Positions 33,210-42,701 of a DNA stretch of 64,000 nt are shown piece after piece. This DNA comes from Streptomyces sp. Ag109_O5-10 (GTDB lineage Bacteria > Actinomycetota > Actinomycetes > Streptomycetales > Streptomycetaceae), in the NCBI RefSeq assembly GCF_900105755.1, contig NZ_FNTQ01000001.1:8680001-8744000 (forward strand), written 5' to 3'. Numbering within the stretch: position 1 is the stretch's first letter; each line of letters opens with the position of its first letter. Below the pieces are notes generated by a model that was not told the DNA's origin, did no database searches, and was given only the letters and a program-made list of their open reading frames with translations. The translations under genes and the position numbers were made by a program.

Positions 33210-34418
33210 CTACAGGGCGGGTACGGGCGTGAACCTGACGGGCAGCTCGGTCAGCCCCCGCAGCCAGGGCGAGGGCCGGCGCGTGAGGGTGTCGGCGGGC
33301 ACCGCGAGGTCGATGTCCGGGAGCCGGTCGAGGACGACCTCGATGCCGGTCCGCGCGACCACCTCGGCGACCTCCTGGGCGGGGAAGGGGCAGCGGTGCT
33401 CGCCGTGCCCGAAGGAGAAGTGCGCGTAGTTGCCGCCGGTCAGCGCGGAGGCGTCGGTGCGCACCTGCGGATCGGAGTTGGCGCCCTGGAAGCTGAGGAT
33501 CAGCAGGTCGCCCGCGCGGATCCGGCGGCCGCCCAGCTGCGTGTCGCGGGAGGCCCAGCGGCCCGCGATGTTCTGGCTGGGAGTGTCCTCCCACAGCACC
33601 TCGTTCATCGCCTCGGCGACGCTGTTGCGCCCGCCGAACAGCGAGGCGGCGAACCGGTCGTCGGTGAGCATCAACCGCAGCGAGTTGCCGATCCAGTCGG
33701 CGGTCGGCTGGTGCCCGGCCGCCATCATGACCATCAGGTCCTGCATGATCTCTTCGTCGGTGAAGCCGCTCTTGTCCTGGAGCATCCGCGACACCACGTC
33801 GTCGGCCGGGTCCGCCTTTCGGTCGGCCAGCAACTGCGCCATGGACGAGCCCAGATGCTGCTGCCCGGCGATCGCCCGCTCCCGCCCGTCGATCATGTCG
33901 TTGAGCGCGGTGACCAGGCCGGGCCCCTCCTCGTCGGCGAAGCCGTACAGCCGGGCCAGCACCCGCACCGGCAGCAGCATCGCGTACTGGCCGATCAGGT
34001 CCGCCTCGCCGCTCGTGCACAGCGCGTCGATCAACTCGTCCGCGAACCGTTCGGCGTGGCCGCGCAGTTCGAACGGGTCGACGGCCTCCAGCGCGTCGCT
34101 GATCATCCCGGCCCGCTCGCGGTGCCGCTCGCCGACCGTGTAGAGGATCGACGGCTGCCTGCGGCCGATCATCGGCAGCAGCGGCCAGTCGTCGGGGATC
34201 ATGTCCCACTGGTTCCACAGCTCGGAGTCCCGGCTGAACAGTACCGGGTCCCCGGTCACCTGGTGCAGCTCGCGGTAGCCGACCACCAGCCAGGCCGGCA
34301 CGTCCCCGTCCAGCACGACGGGCGTGACGGGACCGTGGTCGCGCCGGATCTCGCGGTACAGACGCGCCGGTTCGGTCTGGAACCGGGGGCCGCCGAGCGG
34401 CACGGCTTCGGGGGTCAC
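33210..34418 (-). CDS. CYP157-like cytochrome P450 lacking the ExxR motif
   Basis: 402 residues. The heme loop FGHGEHRCPFP is normal (Cys343), but the K-helix reads NEVLWEDTP, so the Arg of ExxR is Trp276. The I-helix reads AGHQPT in place of the usual AGxxT pattern. Loss of ExxR is the documented hallmark of CYP157 enzymes encoded in Streptomyces conservons. The GTG start at 34418 overlaps the GTPase stop (GTGA), giving tight coupling to cvnD. Confidence 0.9.
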   Translation of the reverse strand: MTPEAVPLGGPRFQTEPARLYREIRRDHGPVTPVVLDGDVPAWLVVGYRELHQVTGDPVLFSRDSELWNQWDMIPDDWPLLPMIGRRQPSILYTVGERHRERAGMISDALEAVDPFELRGHAERFADELIDALCTSGEADLIGQYAMLLPVRVLARLYGFADEEGPGLVTALNDMIDGRERAIAGQQHLGSSMAQLLADRKADPADDVVSRMLQDKSGFTDEEIMQDLMVMMAAGHQPTADWIGNSLRLMLTDDRFAASLFGGRNSVAEAMNEVLWEDTPSQNIAGRWASRDTQLGGRRIRAGDLLILSFQGANSDPQVRTDASALTGGNYAHFSFGHGEHRCPFPAQEVAEVVARTGIEVVLDRLPDIDLAVPADTLTRRPSPWLRGLTELPVRFTPVPAL

Positions 34419-35041
34419 ACGAACTCCTGTCGGGGCAGGTCCGCCGGTGCGGACGGGCCGGCGTACCGGTTCTTGACGTGCTGGACGAGTGTGATCAGCA
34501 CCTGCTTGCCGGACTCCCGGGACCGGGCGTCGCAGTTGACCAGCGGGACGTGCGGGTCCAGGTCGAGGGCGTGCCGGACGTCCCGGGGCGTGTGCACGGG
34601 GCCGCCGAAGTCGTTGCAGGCCACGATGAACGGGGTGCCGTGCTTCTCCAGGCGGTCGATGGCGTACCAGGAGTCGCCGATCCGCCGGGTGTCGACGAGT
34701 ACCACCGCGCCGAGGGTGCCGGAGAACAGCCGGTCCCACAGGAACCAGAACCGCTCCTGGCCCGGCGCCCCGAACAGGTACAGCACGTTGCGGGCGTCCA
34801 GGGTGATCCGGCCGAAGTCGAAGGCGACGGTGGTCGCGGACTTGCCGCGCACCTCACGGATGTCGTCGACCGCCTCGCCGGCCTGGGTCATCGTCTCCTC
34901 GGTGTTGAGGGGACGTATCTCACTGACCGAGCGGACCAGGGTGGTCTTGCCGACGCCGAAGCCGCCCACCACCACGATCTTGAAACCGTGGTCGGCGGAG
35001 GCACCCAACGGGGTGCGCGCGTCAGAGGTTGCGGAGTCCAA
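34415..35041 (-). CDS. cvnD: Conservon small GTPase CvnD
   Basis: 208 residues of the actinobacterial MglA-like GTPase family. The P loop is GGFGVGKTT (26-34), switch II is GAPGQERFWFLWDRLFSG, and the guanine-specificity region reads VACNDFGG. It starts at ATG 35041, overlapping the end of the DUF742 gene by 20 nt. In conservons the GTPase works with the sensor-kinase-like CvnA and the roadblock protein in a membrane-associated complex. Confidence 0.93.
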   Translation of the reverse strand: MDSATSDARTPLGASADHGFKIVVVGGFGVGKTTLVRSVSEIRPLNTEETMTQAGEAVDDIREVRGKSATTVAFDFGRITLDARNVLYLFGAPGQERFWFLWDRLFSGTLGAVVLVDTRRIGDSWYAIDRLEKHGTPFIVACNDFGGPVHTPRDVRHALDLDPHVPLVNCDARSRESGKQVLITLVQHVKNRYAGPSAPADLPRQEFV

Positions 35042-35369
35042 CGAGCACCTGCTCCAGGATGTCGGGGTCGGTGATGGCCGGCCGGTGGGGGTGGCGGGCG
35101 CTGACCCGGCCGGCCGCCTGCAGGTCGACCAGCAGGATCTTGGTGATGCTCACCGGCAGCCTCAGCTCCGCGGCGATCTCCACCACCGAGGTCGGGAACT
35201 CCGCCAGGCGCAGGATCGCCGCGTGCTCCGACTGCATGCCGGGCGTCGGCTCGGACTCGGCGACGACCAGGGTGACCAGGTCGAAGGGGCTGTCGGGGCC
35301 GGTGCCGCTGCGGCCGCCGGTGAGGGTGTACAGGCGGTCGGGCGCGTCGTCCCTGCCCGGGCGGCTCAT
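35022..35369 (-). CDS. cvnC: Conservon DUF742 protein CvnC
   Basis: 115 residues. The protein shows the DUF742 pattern: RLYTLTGGRSGTG near the N terminus, a winged-helix-like region with HAAILRLAEFPTSVVEIAAE, then LPVSITKILLVDLQAAGRVS and the C-terminal DPDILEQVLVGLRNL. ATG 35369 overlaps the cvnB stop by 4 nt. It forms part of the conservon signalling unit. Confidence 0.92.
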   Translation of the reverse strand: MSRPGRDDAPDRLYTLTGGRSGTGPDSPFDLVTLVVAESEPTPGMQSEHAAILRLAEFPTSVVEIAAELRLPVSITKILLVDLQAAGRVSARHPHRPAITDPDILEQVLVGLRNL

Positions 35370-35773
35370 GACGTACGGGGCTGCGCGGTCAGGTGCTCGC
35401 CGAGCTGCTCGACCAGTTCGCTCATGTTGTGCCCGACTAGGCCGGGGTCGGCGTCCTCGCTGGTCACCACGGCCAGGTGGGCGCCCTCGCCGGCCTCCAC
35501 GATGAACAGCACGCCCCCGTAGAACTCGGTCATCGCCGACCGCACGCCGCCGCTGCCGTCGCCGAACTCGACGGACGCCCCGTGCGACAGCGACTGGATG
35601 CCGGCGGCGATCGCCGCGAGCTGGTCGGCCTGGTCGACGGAGAGCTCGGGGGTACGGCAGAGCTTCAACCCGTCGCGGGACAGCACCAGGGCGTGCCGCG
35701 CGCCGGGGGTGCGCTCCAGGAGTCCCTCGATGAGCCAGGTGAGCTTGGAGTCGGCGGTGGTCCTGCCGGTCAT
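35366..35773 (-). CDS. cvnB: Conservon roadblock/LC7 protein CvnB
   Basis: 135 residues of the roadblock/LC7 fold: LTWLIEGLLERTPGARHALV, LSRDGLKLCRTPELSVDQAD and GVLFIVEAGEGAHLAVVTSE. Roadblock proteins act as GTPase-activating or scaffold partners of MglA-type GTPases such as the cvnD product. ATG 35773 overlaps the cvnA stop by 4 nt (ATGA). Confidence 0.93.
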   Translation of the reverse strand: MTGRTTADSKLTWLIEGLLERTPGARHALVLSRDGLKLCRTPELSVDQADQLAAIAAGIQSLSHGASVEFGDGSGGVRSAMTEFYGGVLFIVEAGEGAHLAVVTSEDADPGLVGHNMSELVEQLGEHLTAQPRTS

Positions 35774-37359
35774 GGAGTGGGGTCGCCTTCCGGGTACGCA
35801 TGTGGGTGGGACGTGAGCTCTGGGCCGGACTCCGGGTGGGGCGCGGGGACCGGGTCGTGCGTGGGGGTGGGGGCGTGAGGGGCCGCCGGTCCGCCGGCCG
35901 CGCCGGGGGTTTCGGTGGTCTCGGCGGAGGGGGTGTCGTGCGTGGCGGGGCGGACGGCCTGCCGGAAGCTGTTGAAGCGGGCGGCGCGGACCTGGGCGTC
36001 CGCGGCGGCGGGCGCGGGGCGCGGCTCCGCCGGCTGGGGCGCCGCCCGGCGCTCGGCCTCGGCGAGGGTCCGGCCGCGGCGCCGCCTGGGCAGCCCGGTG
36101 GGCCCTTCCTCGTCCTCGTCCTCGGTCGGCTCGGCGGCGGACTCGTGGACCGGCGCGGGGTCGAGCGGCGCCGGTACCGGTGCGGCCGGCTCCGTCTCCT
36201 GAGCCGAGGCCGGTTCGTCGGCGGCCGGGCGGGTCAGCAGGTCCTGCGGGACCAGCATCAGCACTCCGGTGCCGCCGCGCGCCGACGGCCGGAACGACAC
36301 CTTCAGACCGTGCTTGCGGGCCAGCCGGCCCACCACCGCGAGCCCCAGCCGGGTGCCGGTCAGGCCGCCGAGCTCGGTGCTGTCACCGGCGACCGCGCGC
36401 TCGGCGCGGCGCAGCTGCACCTCGCCCATCACCAGCCCGCTGTCCTCCACGGACACGATGACCCCGGCCGGTACCTCCTCCACGTACACGTGGACCTCGG
36501 CCGTGGGGGGCGAGAAGTTGGCCGCGTTGTCGAGGAGTTCGGCCAGTGCGTGCATGACACCCTCGGCGGCGTGTCCGGCCACGGCCGTCTCGCTCACCGA
36601 GTGCACCCGCACCCGGCGGTAACCGCTGATGCGGCCCATCGCGCCGCGCAGGATCGACTCCATGCTGATCGGGCGCGCCCACCGGCGGCCGGAGCGCGCC
36701 CCGGTGAGCACGGCGATGGAGTCGGCGAGCCGGCCCGCCTGGGCCGTGCGGTGGTCGAGGTGCAGCAGGTCGGCGAGGACCTCCTCGTCGGAGTGCCGGT
36801 CCTCCATGGCCCGCAGGTCGGCGAGGGTGGCGGTGGCCAGGGCCTGCATGCGCCCGGCCGCGTTGCCGGCGGCGGCGATCGCGGCGGCCCGTTCCCGTGC
36901 GGCGCGCTCCAGTTCGGCGGTGAGCCGGGCGTTCTCCTGCTGGTACCAGTCCAGTTCCTGGCCGCTGTCCTGCTGGATCCGCGCCCGCTCCTGCTTGAAG
37001 GACTCGGCGAACTCGCTGCGCTGCTGCGCCAGTTCGTCGATCAGCCGCTGCTGCTCCTGGCGCGCCTCCTCGGTGGCCCTGGCCTGTTGCTGGAGCAGCC
37101 GCCCGAGGTCCTGGCTCACCGCCTCCAGCCGGCGCCGGGCGGCGCGGGCGGTCCGCGCCGCGTGCACGGCCCAGGTCACCGCCGCGCACAGCAGCAGTGC
37201 GGCCGCGCTCGCGCCGAGGGCGAGGGGTGTGCGTACCGAGGCCGGCGCGGCGGTCGTCGCGGCGACGACCGCGAGGGCCGACGCCACCGCGGTCAGCGCG
37301 AAGGTCGGAACGAGCGTACGGAGGGCAGGTCGTTCGCCGGGATGCGTGGGCGCGGTCAT
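35770..37359 (-). CDS. cvnA: Conservon sensor-kinase-like protein CvnA
   Basis: 529 residues. Two transmembrane helices (LVPTFALTAVASALAVVAAT; ALGASAAALLLCAAVTWAV) are followed by a long coiled coil rich in Gln/Glu/Arg. The ATPase domain then has HALAELLDNAANFSPP (N box), VSVEDSGLVMGE (G1), TGTRLGLAVVGRLARKHG and a Gly-rich G2-like loop. A roughly 150-residue acidic/Pro-rich tail ends the protein. There is no clear phosphoaccepting His box, as usual for CvnA. First gene of the five-gene overlapping cluster. Confidence 0.93.
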   Translation of the reverse strand: MTAPTHPGERPALRTLVPTFALTAVASALAVVAATTAAPASVRTPLALGASAAALLLCAAVTWAVHAARTARAARRRLEAVSQDLGRLLQQQARATEEARQEQQRLIDELAQQRSEFAESFKQERARIQQDSGQELDWYQQENARLTAELERAARERAAAIAAAGNAAGRMQALATATLADLRAMEDRHSDEEVLADLLHLDHRTAQAGRLADSIAVLTGARSGRRWARPISMESILRGAMGRISGYRRVRVHSVSETAVAGHAAEGVMHALAELLDNAANFSPPTAEVHVYVEEVPAGVIVSVEDSGLVMGEVQLRRAERAVAGDSTELGGLTGTRLGLAVVGRLARKHGLKVSFRPSARGGTGVLMLVPQDLLTRPAADEPASAQETEPAAPVPAPLDPAPVHESAAEPTEDEDEEGPTGLPRRRRGRTLAEAERRAAPQPAEPRPAPAAADAQVRAARFNSFRQAVRPATHDTPSAETTETPGAAGGPAAPHAPTPTHDPVPAPHPESGPELTSHPHAYPEGDPTP

Positions 37360-37568
37360 CGTTCCGGTCTGGTCCTCGGAGCGGGTAGGGATGCGTGTCC
37401 GGTGAAGGAGTTGTGACGCTCGGTGCTGAACTGCGCGTCACTATACGAGAGTTCGTGATCGAAGCAGAACGGTTCCGGTCCCATCGCGGAAATTCCGGGA
37501 CCGGCATGGAGGCTTGCTGTGCTCCGGCTGTGAACGATCCTGTGCGCCGCCGTGTCCGAAGGCGTCCG

Positions 37569-37976
37569 CCGCGACCGCGACACCGTCGGCGGTGCCGTAG
37601 TCGCCCGTTCCGGTTTTGTCGCCGACCGCCAGGGCATGACCGTCCGTCGGCTTCGCGTAGGTGGTTGAGACGGCCAGGGGAGTGGTGGTGTCGGTGACCC
37701 GCCCGGGCTCCGCCGAGTCCAGCTCCGGCTCCCACCGGTCCAGGCGCGTCACCCCGTCCCCGAGCGAACGGCACAGCCCCGTCACCGCCGCCGGCCCACC
37801 CGGTTGCTCCAGCAACAGGTCGGCCGCGGTGTTGTCGCCGTACTCGATCGCGGCTCCGCACACCTCCGCGACCGTCATTCCCGCGGTGAGATTCTCCGGC
37901 TCTCCGGTGACCGGAGCGCCGCCTCCCGGGCGAACACCCCGATCCGGGGCCCGTGTTCGCGCTCCGGGGCGCGCAG
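37569..37976 (-). pseudogene. Decayed class A beta-lactamase gene
   Basis: Pieces of a class A beta-lactamase are recognisable in order on the minus strand: LRAPEREHGPRIGVFARE (37976 leftward); then after a shift of frame APVTGEPENLTAGMTVAEV, AIEYGDNTAADLLLEQPGG (SDN-loop region) and LDRWEPELDSAEPGRVTDTT (Glu166 region); then KTGTGDYGTA. About 50 residues containing the catalytic SxxK are missing after the first piece, and about 40 more are missing before the KTG motif. The gene cannot encode an active enzyme. Confidence 0.85.
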
Positions 37977-38283
37977 TCCCGTGGCCGCCTTCGGCGCGGG
38001 CGCGGTGGTCACCGCCGCCCGCGGAGCCGAGGCCGGCACCGTGCGACGCGACGGTTTCCGCGCTACCGCTCCATCACCGGGACGGCAGTCAGGGGACGCA
38101 GTCGCGGGTGCCCGGGTTCAGCCATGGACGGGTGATAAATCCGACGCCGGTATCCGGTCGGCCGTAGCTCCCGCATCGTCGCAAATGATCCAAACGTCTA
38201 TACGATGACGCGTGGAACGCCCCGGGCGCGGAGAACCTCTTGGAGTGCGCAGGCCGACGACGGGGACGGTGTCGAGGGGGGCG

Positions 38284-39144
38284 ATGCCTTTCATGGCAGG
38301 CGACTGGGGCCGGGTGGCCGCGTGGGCGGTCCGGTTCGTGCGGCACACGCTGCGCGGCGAATGGCACGCCGTCGTGGTGGACCCGGTACGGCAGCTGGTG
38401 CGGCGCGGGCTGTCCGGGCTCGTGCTGGCGTTCGTGGCCGCGTTCGGCGTCATCTTCTTCCACGGCATCGCCCAGCACCCCTTCGGCCGGCGGCTGGTGT
38501 GGCACCTCGGCGGCGTCACTGCCGACCTGCCCCTGTGGCTCTCCCTGCTGCGCACCCCGGTCTCGCTCTACGTCCCGGCGCTCGACCTGCCGGTCTGGGC
38601 GGGCATCACCCAGCTCTTCCTCGCCTTCGCGCTCGCCGAACTCGCCCTCGGCCGCGGCCGCACCCTCGCCGTCGCGTACCTCACCACCCTGGCCGGCACG
38701 ATGACCGCCCGGGTGATGGTCGCGCTCGGCCCCGGCTGGTGGGGTCTCGGACTGCCCCCGGAGGCCGGCCGGATCCTCGACACGGGGCCGTCCGCCGCCG
38801 TGGTGGGCCTCTTCACCTACCTGGCGGTGGTGCGGCGCGCCCCCGTCGTCTTCACCCTCACCGGCGGCTCGATGGTGTGGGAGTCCGTCGCCGTACCGAA
38901 CCTCGCGGGCCGCGAGCACCTGATCGCCGTGGCCGCCGCGCTCGTCCTCGGCCTGCTGCACGGCCGCAGGCTGCCGCTGTTGGCCCGCCTCGCCGGCCGC
39001 CTCGACGCCGCACAGCGGCCGCCCCGGTCCGACCCGCCGGTACCCCGCCCGGGCCCACCGCGCCACTCCGTACCCGCCCCGCGCCGCCCCGCGAACTCCC
39101 CAACCCTGCCGGCTTCCCCGAAACCCCATATGTCACGCGGCTGA
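38284..39144 (+). CDS. Polytopic membrane protein, rhomboid-like
   Basis: About 286 residues with at least five hydrophobic segments (GLVLAFVAAFGVIFF, GITQLFLAFALAELAL, VAYLTTLAGTMTARVMVAL, SAAVVGLFTYLAVV, IAVAAALVLGLL) and a Pro/Arg-rich tail. DTGPSAAVVGLFTYL resembles the GxS-containing helix of rhomboid proteases, but no matching catalytic His is obvious, so an inactive or unrelated protein is possible. ATG 38284 is preferred; a GTG at 38212 lies right after a TATACGAT sequence and could be a leaderless start. It precedes pyc. Confidence 0.6.
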   Translation: MPFMAGDWGRVAAWAVRFVRHTLRGEWHAVVVDPVRQLVRRGLSGLVLAFVAAFGVIFFHGIAQHPFGRRLVWHLGGVTADLPLWLSLLRTPVSLYVPALDLPVWAGITQLFLAFALAELALGRGRTLAVAYLTTLAGTMTARVMVALGPGWWGLGLPPEAGRILDTGPSAAVVGLFTYLAVVRRAPVVFTLTGGSMVWESVAVPNLAGREHLIAVAAALVLGLLHGRRLPLLARLAGRLDAAQRPPRSDPPVPRPGPPRHSVPAPRRPANSPTLPASPKPHMSRG

Positions 39145-39284
39145 CCCGCCGAACTGCTCACCCACGTCAATGTGATGGTTTTCGCACTTCAGCCGGTCCG
39201 GCCAACCCCTAATGTTGCGCGGGCTACGGCAGGGCGCGGCTGACACCATGGTGTTCGTCGCCGGCAGGCTGAAGGGATCCAGGG

Positions 39285-42200
39285 ATGTTCCGCAAGGTGC
39301 TGGTCGCCAACCGTGGAGAGATCGCCATCCGCGCATTCCGCGCGGGCTACGAGTTGGGTGCGCGCACGGTCGCCGTCTTCCCCTACGAGGACCGCAACTC
39401 GCTGCACCGGCTCAAGGCCGACGAGGCCTACGAGATCGGGGAACCGGGACATCCGGTACGGGCCTATCTCTCCGTCGAGGAGATCGTGGCCGCCGCCCGG
39501 CAGGCCGGGGCCGACGCCGTCTACCCCGGCTACGGCTTCCTCTCCGAGAACCCCGAACTCGCCCGCGCCTGCGAGGAGGCGGGCATCACCTTCGTCGGGC
39601 CCAACGCCCAGACGCTGGAACTGACGGGCAACAAGGCCCGCGCGGTCGCCGCCGCCCGTGCGGCCGGCGTACCGGTGCTCGGCTCCTCCCAGCCCTCCAA
39701 CGACATCGACGAACTGGTCCGCGCGGCTGACGAGATCGGCTTCCCGGTCTTCGTCAAGGCCGTGGCCGGCGGCGGTGGCCGCGGCATGCGCCGGGTCGAG
39801 GACCCGGCCGCGCTGCGCGAGTCGATCGAACAGGCCTCCCGGGAGGCGGCCTCCGCGTTCGGCGACCCGACCGTCTTCCTGGAGAAGGCCGTCGTCGACC
39901 CCCGCCACATCGAGGTGCAGATCCTCGCCGACGGCGAGGGCAACGTCATCCACCTCTTCGAGCGGGACTGCTCGCTCCAGCGCCGCCACCAGAAGGTCAT
40001 CGAGCTGGCCCCCGCGCCCAACCTCGACCCCGCCCTGCGCGACCGCATCTGCGCCGACGCCGTCCGCTTCGCCCGCGAGATCGGCTACCGCAACGCCGGC
40101 ACCGTCGAGTTCCTCCTCGACCGCGAAGGCAACCACGTCTTCATCGAGATGAACCCCCGCATCCAGGTCGAGCACACGGTCACCGAGGAGGTCACCGACG
40201 TCGACCTGGTCCAGGCCCAGATGCGCATCGCCTCCGGCGAGACCCTGGCCGACCTCGGCCTCTCCCAGGAGACGGTGAAACTGCACGGCGCCGCTCTCCA
40301 GTGCCGCATCACCACCGAGGACCCCGCCAACGGCTTCCGCCCCGACACCGGCCGCATCAGCGCCTACCGCTCCCCGGGCGGCTCCGGCATCCGGCTCGAC
40401 GGCGGCACCACCCACGCCGGCACGGAGATCAGCGCGCACTTCGACTCCATGCTGGTCAAGCTCACCTGCCGGGGCCGGGACTTCAAGGCCGCCATCGGCC
40501 GCGCCCGGCGCGCCGTCGCCGAGTTCCGCATCCGCGGCGTCGCCACCAACATCCCGTTCCTCCAGGCCGTCCTGGACGACCCGGACTTCCAGGCGGGCCG
40601 GATCACCACCTCGTTCATCGAGCAGCGCCCGCACCTGCTCACCGCCCGCTCCTCCGCCGACCGCGGCACCAAGCTGCTCACCTACCTGGCCGACGTCACC
40701 GTCAACAAGCCGCACGGCGAGCGCCCCCATCTGATCGAGTCGACCACCAAGCTGCCCCCGCTGCCCGCGGGCGAGCCGCCGGCCGGGTCGCGGCAGCGGC
40801 TGGTCGAGGCCGGCCCGGAGGGCTTCGCCCGCTGGCTGCGCGAGTCGCCCACCATCGGCATCACCGACACCACCTTCCGCGACGCCCACCAGTCCCTGCT
40901 CGCCACTCGCGTGCGCACCAAGGACCTCCTCGCCGTCGCCCCGGTCGTCGCCCGCACCCTGCCCGAACTCCTGTCGCTGGAGTGCTGGGGCGGCGCCACC
41001 TACGACGTCGCGCTCCGCTTCCTCGCCGAGGACCCCTGGGAGCGCCTCGCCGCCCTGCGCGAGGCCGTCCCCAACATCTGCCTGCAGATGCTGCTGCGCG
41101 GCCGCAACACCGTCGGCTACACCCCGTACCCGACGGAGGTGAGCGACGCCTTCGTCCACGAGGCCGCCGCCACCGGCATCGACATCTTCCGCATCTTCGA
41201 CGCCCTCAACGACGTCAACCAGATGCGCCCCGCCATCCAGGCCGTACGCGAGACGGGCACCGCCGTCGCCGAGGTGGCCCTCTGCTACACCGCCGACCTG
41301 TCCGACCCGGACGAGCGCCTCTACACCCTCGACTACTACCTGCGGCTCGCCGAGCAGATCGTCGAGGCGGGCGCGCACGTCCTCGCCGTCAAGGACATGG
41401 CCGGCCTGCTGCGCGCCCCGGCCGCGGCCAAGCTGGTCTCGGCGCTGCGCAGCGAGTTCGACCTCCCGGTCCACCTGCACACCCACGACACCGCGGGCGG
41501 CCAGCTCGCCACCTACCTCGCCGCGATCCAGGCGGGTGCGGACGCGGTGGACGGCGCGGTGGCCTCCATGGCCGGTACGACCTCGCAGCCGTCCCTGTCG
41601 GCGATCGTGGCCGCGACCGACCACTCGGAGCGTCCCACCGGGCTCGACCTGCGGGCGGTCGAGGACCTGGAGCCGTACTGGGAGAGCGTCCGCAAGGTCT
41701 ACGCCCCCTTCGAGGCGGGCCTCGCCTCGCCGACCGGCCGCGTCTACCACCACGAGATCCCCGGCGGTCAGCTCTCCAACCTGCGCACCCAGGCCGTCGC
41801 GCTCGGCCTCGGCGACCGCTTCGAGGACATCGAGGCCATGTACGAGGCCGCCGACCGGATCCTCGGCCGGCTGGTCAAGGTGACCCCGTCCTCCAAGGTG
41901 GTCGGCGACCTCGCCCTGCACCTGGTCGGCGCCGGGGTGAGTCCGGAGGACTTCGAGTCGACCCCCGACCGGTTCGACATCCCCGACTCGGTCATCGGCT
42001 TCCTCCGCGGCGAGCTGGGCACCCCGCCCGGCGGCTGGCCGGAGCCGTTCCGCACCAAGGCCCTCCAGGGCCGCGCCGCCGCGAAGCCGGCGCCCGAGCT
42101 GACCGCCGAGGACCGCGAGGGCCTGGCCAAGGAGCCCCGCACGACCCTCAACCGGCTGCTGTTCCCGGCCCCCACCCGCGAGTTCGAGACCCACCGGCAG

Positions 42201-42659
42201 ACGTACGGCGACACCAGCGTCCTCGACAGCAAGGACTTCTTCTACGGCCTGCGCCCGGGCAAGGAGTACGCGGTCGACCTGGAGCCCGGCGTCCGGCTGC
42301 TCATCGAGCTCCAGGCGGTCGGCGAGGCCGACGAGCGCGGCATGCGCACGGTGATGTCGAGCCTCAACGGGCAGCTGCGGCCGATCCAGATCCGCGACCG
42401 TGCGGCGGCCTCCGACGTCCCGGTCACCGAGAAGGCCGACCGTTCCGACCCCGGCCATGTCGCGGCCCCGTTCGCCGGTGTCGTCACCCTCGCGGTGGAG
42501 GAGGGCGCGGAGGTCGAGGCCGGTGCCACCGTGGCCACGATCGAGGCCATGAAGATGGAGGCCACCATCACCGCCCCGAAGGCCGGCCGCATCTCCCGGC
42601 TCGCCATCAACCGCATCCAGCAGGTGGAGGGCGGCGACCTGCTGGTCGAGATCGCCTGA
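39285..42659 (+). CDS. pyc: Pyruvate carboxylase
   Basis: 1,124 residues, full length. The biotin carboxylase domain starts with FRKVLVANRGEIAIRAFRAG and contains FVKAVAGGGGRGMRRV, HIEVQILADGEGNVIHLFER and FIEMNPRIQVEHTVTEE. The carboxyltransferase domain starts near 525 (TDTTFRDAHQSLLATRVRTK), and the C-terminal biotinyl domain carries EAMKMEATI with Lys1090 as the biotin site. The enzyme makes oxaloacetate from pyruvate, ATP and bicarbonate for the TCA cycle. It starts at ATG 39285 after GAAGGG and ends at a strong terminator. Confidence 0.97.
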   Translation: MFRKVLVANRGEIAIRAFRAGYELGARTVAVFPYEDRNSLHRLKADEAYEIGEPGHPVRAYLSVEEIVAAARQAGADAVYPGYGFLSENPELARACEEAGITFVGPNAQTLELTGNKARAVAAARAAGVPVLGSSQPSNDIDELVRAADEIGFPVFVKAVAGGGGRGMRRVEDPAALRESIEQASREAASAFGDPTVFLEKAVVDPRHIEVQILADGEGNVIHLFERDCSLQRRHQKVIELAPAPNLDPALRDRICADAVRFAREIGYRNAGTVEFLLDREGNHVFIEMNPRIQVEHTVTEEVTDVDLVQAQMRIASGETLADLGLSQETVKLHGAALQCRITTEDPANGFRPDTGRISAYRSPGGSGIRLDGGTTHAGTEISAHFDSMLVKLTCRGRDFKAAIGRARRAVAEFRIRGVATNIPFLQAVLDDPDFQAGRITTSFIEQRPHLLTARSSADRGTKLLTYLADVTVNKPHGERPHLIESTTKLPPLPAGEPPAGSRQRLVEAGPEGFARWLRESPTIGITDTTFRDAHQSLLATRVRTKDLLAVAPVVARTLPELLSLECWGGATYDVALRFLAEDPWERLAALREAVPNICLQMLLRGRNTVGYTPYPTEVSDAFVHEAAATGIDIFRIFDALNDVNQMRPAIQAVRETGTAVAEVALCYTADLSDPDERLYTLDYYLRLAEQIVEAGAHVLAVKDMAGLLRAPAAAKLVSALRSEFDLPVHLHTHDTAGGQLATYLAAIQAGADAVDGAVASMAGTTSQPSLSAIVAATDHSERPTGLDLRAVEDLEPYWESVRKVYAPFEAGLASPTGRVYHHEIPGGQLSNLRTQAVALGLGDRFEDIEAMYEAADRILGRLVKVTPSSKVVGDLALHLVGAGVSPEDFESTPDRFDIPDSVIGFLRGELGTPPGGWPEPFRTKALQGRAAAKPAPELTAEDREGLAKEPRTTLNRLLFPAPTREFETHRQTYGDTSVLDSKDFFYGLRPGKEYAVDLEPGVRLLIELQAVGEADERGMRTVMSSLNGQLRPIQIRDRAAASDVPVTEKADRSDPGHVAAPFAGVVTLAVEEGAEVEAGATVATIEAMKMEATITAPKAGRISRLAINRIQQVEGGDLLVEIA

Positions 42660-42672
42660 GGCCGGCCCGCAC

Positions 42673-42696
42673 GAGGGCCGGGTCCGCCCGGCCCTC
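42673..42696. terminator. Bidirectional terminator after pyc
   Basis: GAGGGCCGGG (42673-42682) pairs perfectly with CCCGGCCCTC (42687-42696) around the tetraloop TCCG, between two convergent genes. Confidence 0.8.
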
Positions 42697-42701
42697 CCCG
42701 G

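Noticed and set aside
29387..33232. 1,281-codon open frame on the plus strand
   Set aside because: It runs antisense to the phosphatase, aldo/keto reductase and P450 genes. Only its part at 31562-31815 is real (LysR stub).
31815..33232. Extension of the LysR protein beyond residue 85
   Set aside because: The open frame continues only because it is antisense to a P450 gene; the encoded sequence has no LysR effector-domain features.
37804..38208. Plus-strand frame across the beta-lactamase remnant
   Set aside because: It is antisense to recognisable beta-lactamase segments and has no ribosome site.
39189..42458. Very long open frame on the strand opposite pyruvate carboxylase
   Set aside because: It is a compositional shadow of the high-GC pyc gene: Gly/Val/Arg-rich sequence with no domain and no ribosome site, antisense to a clear full-length enzyme.
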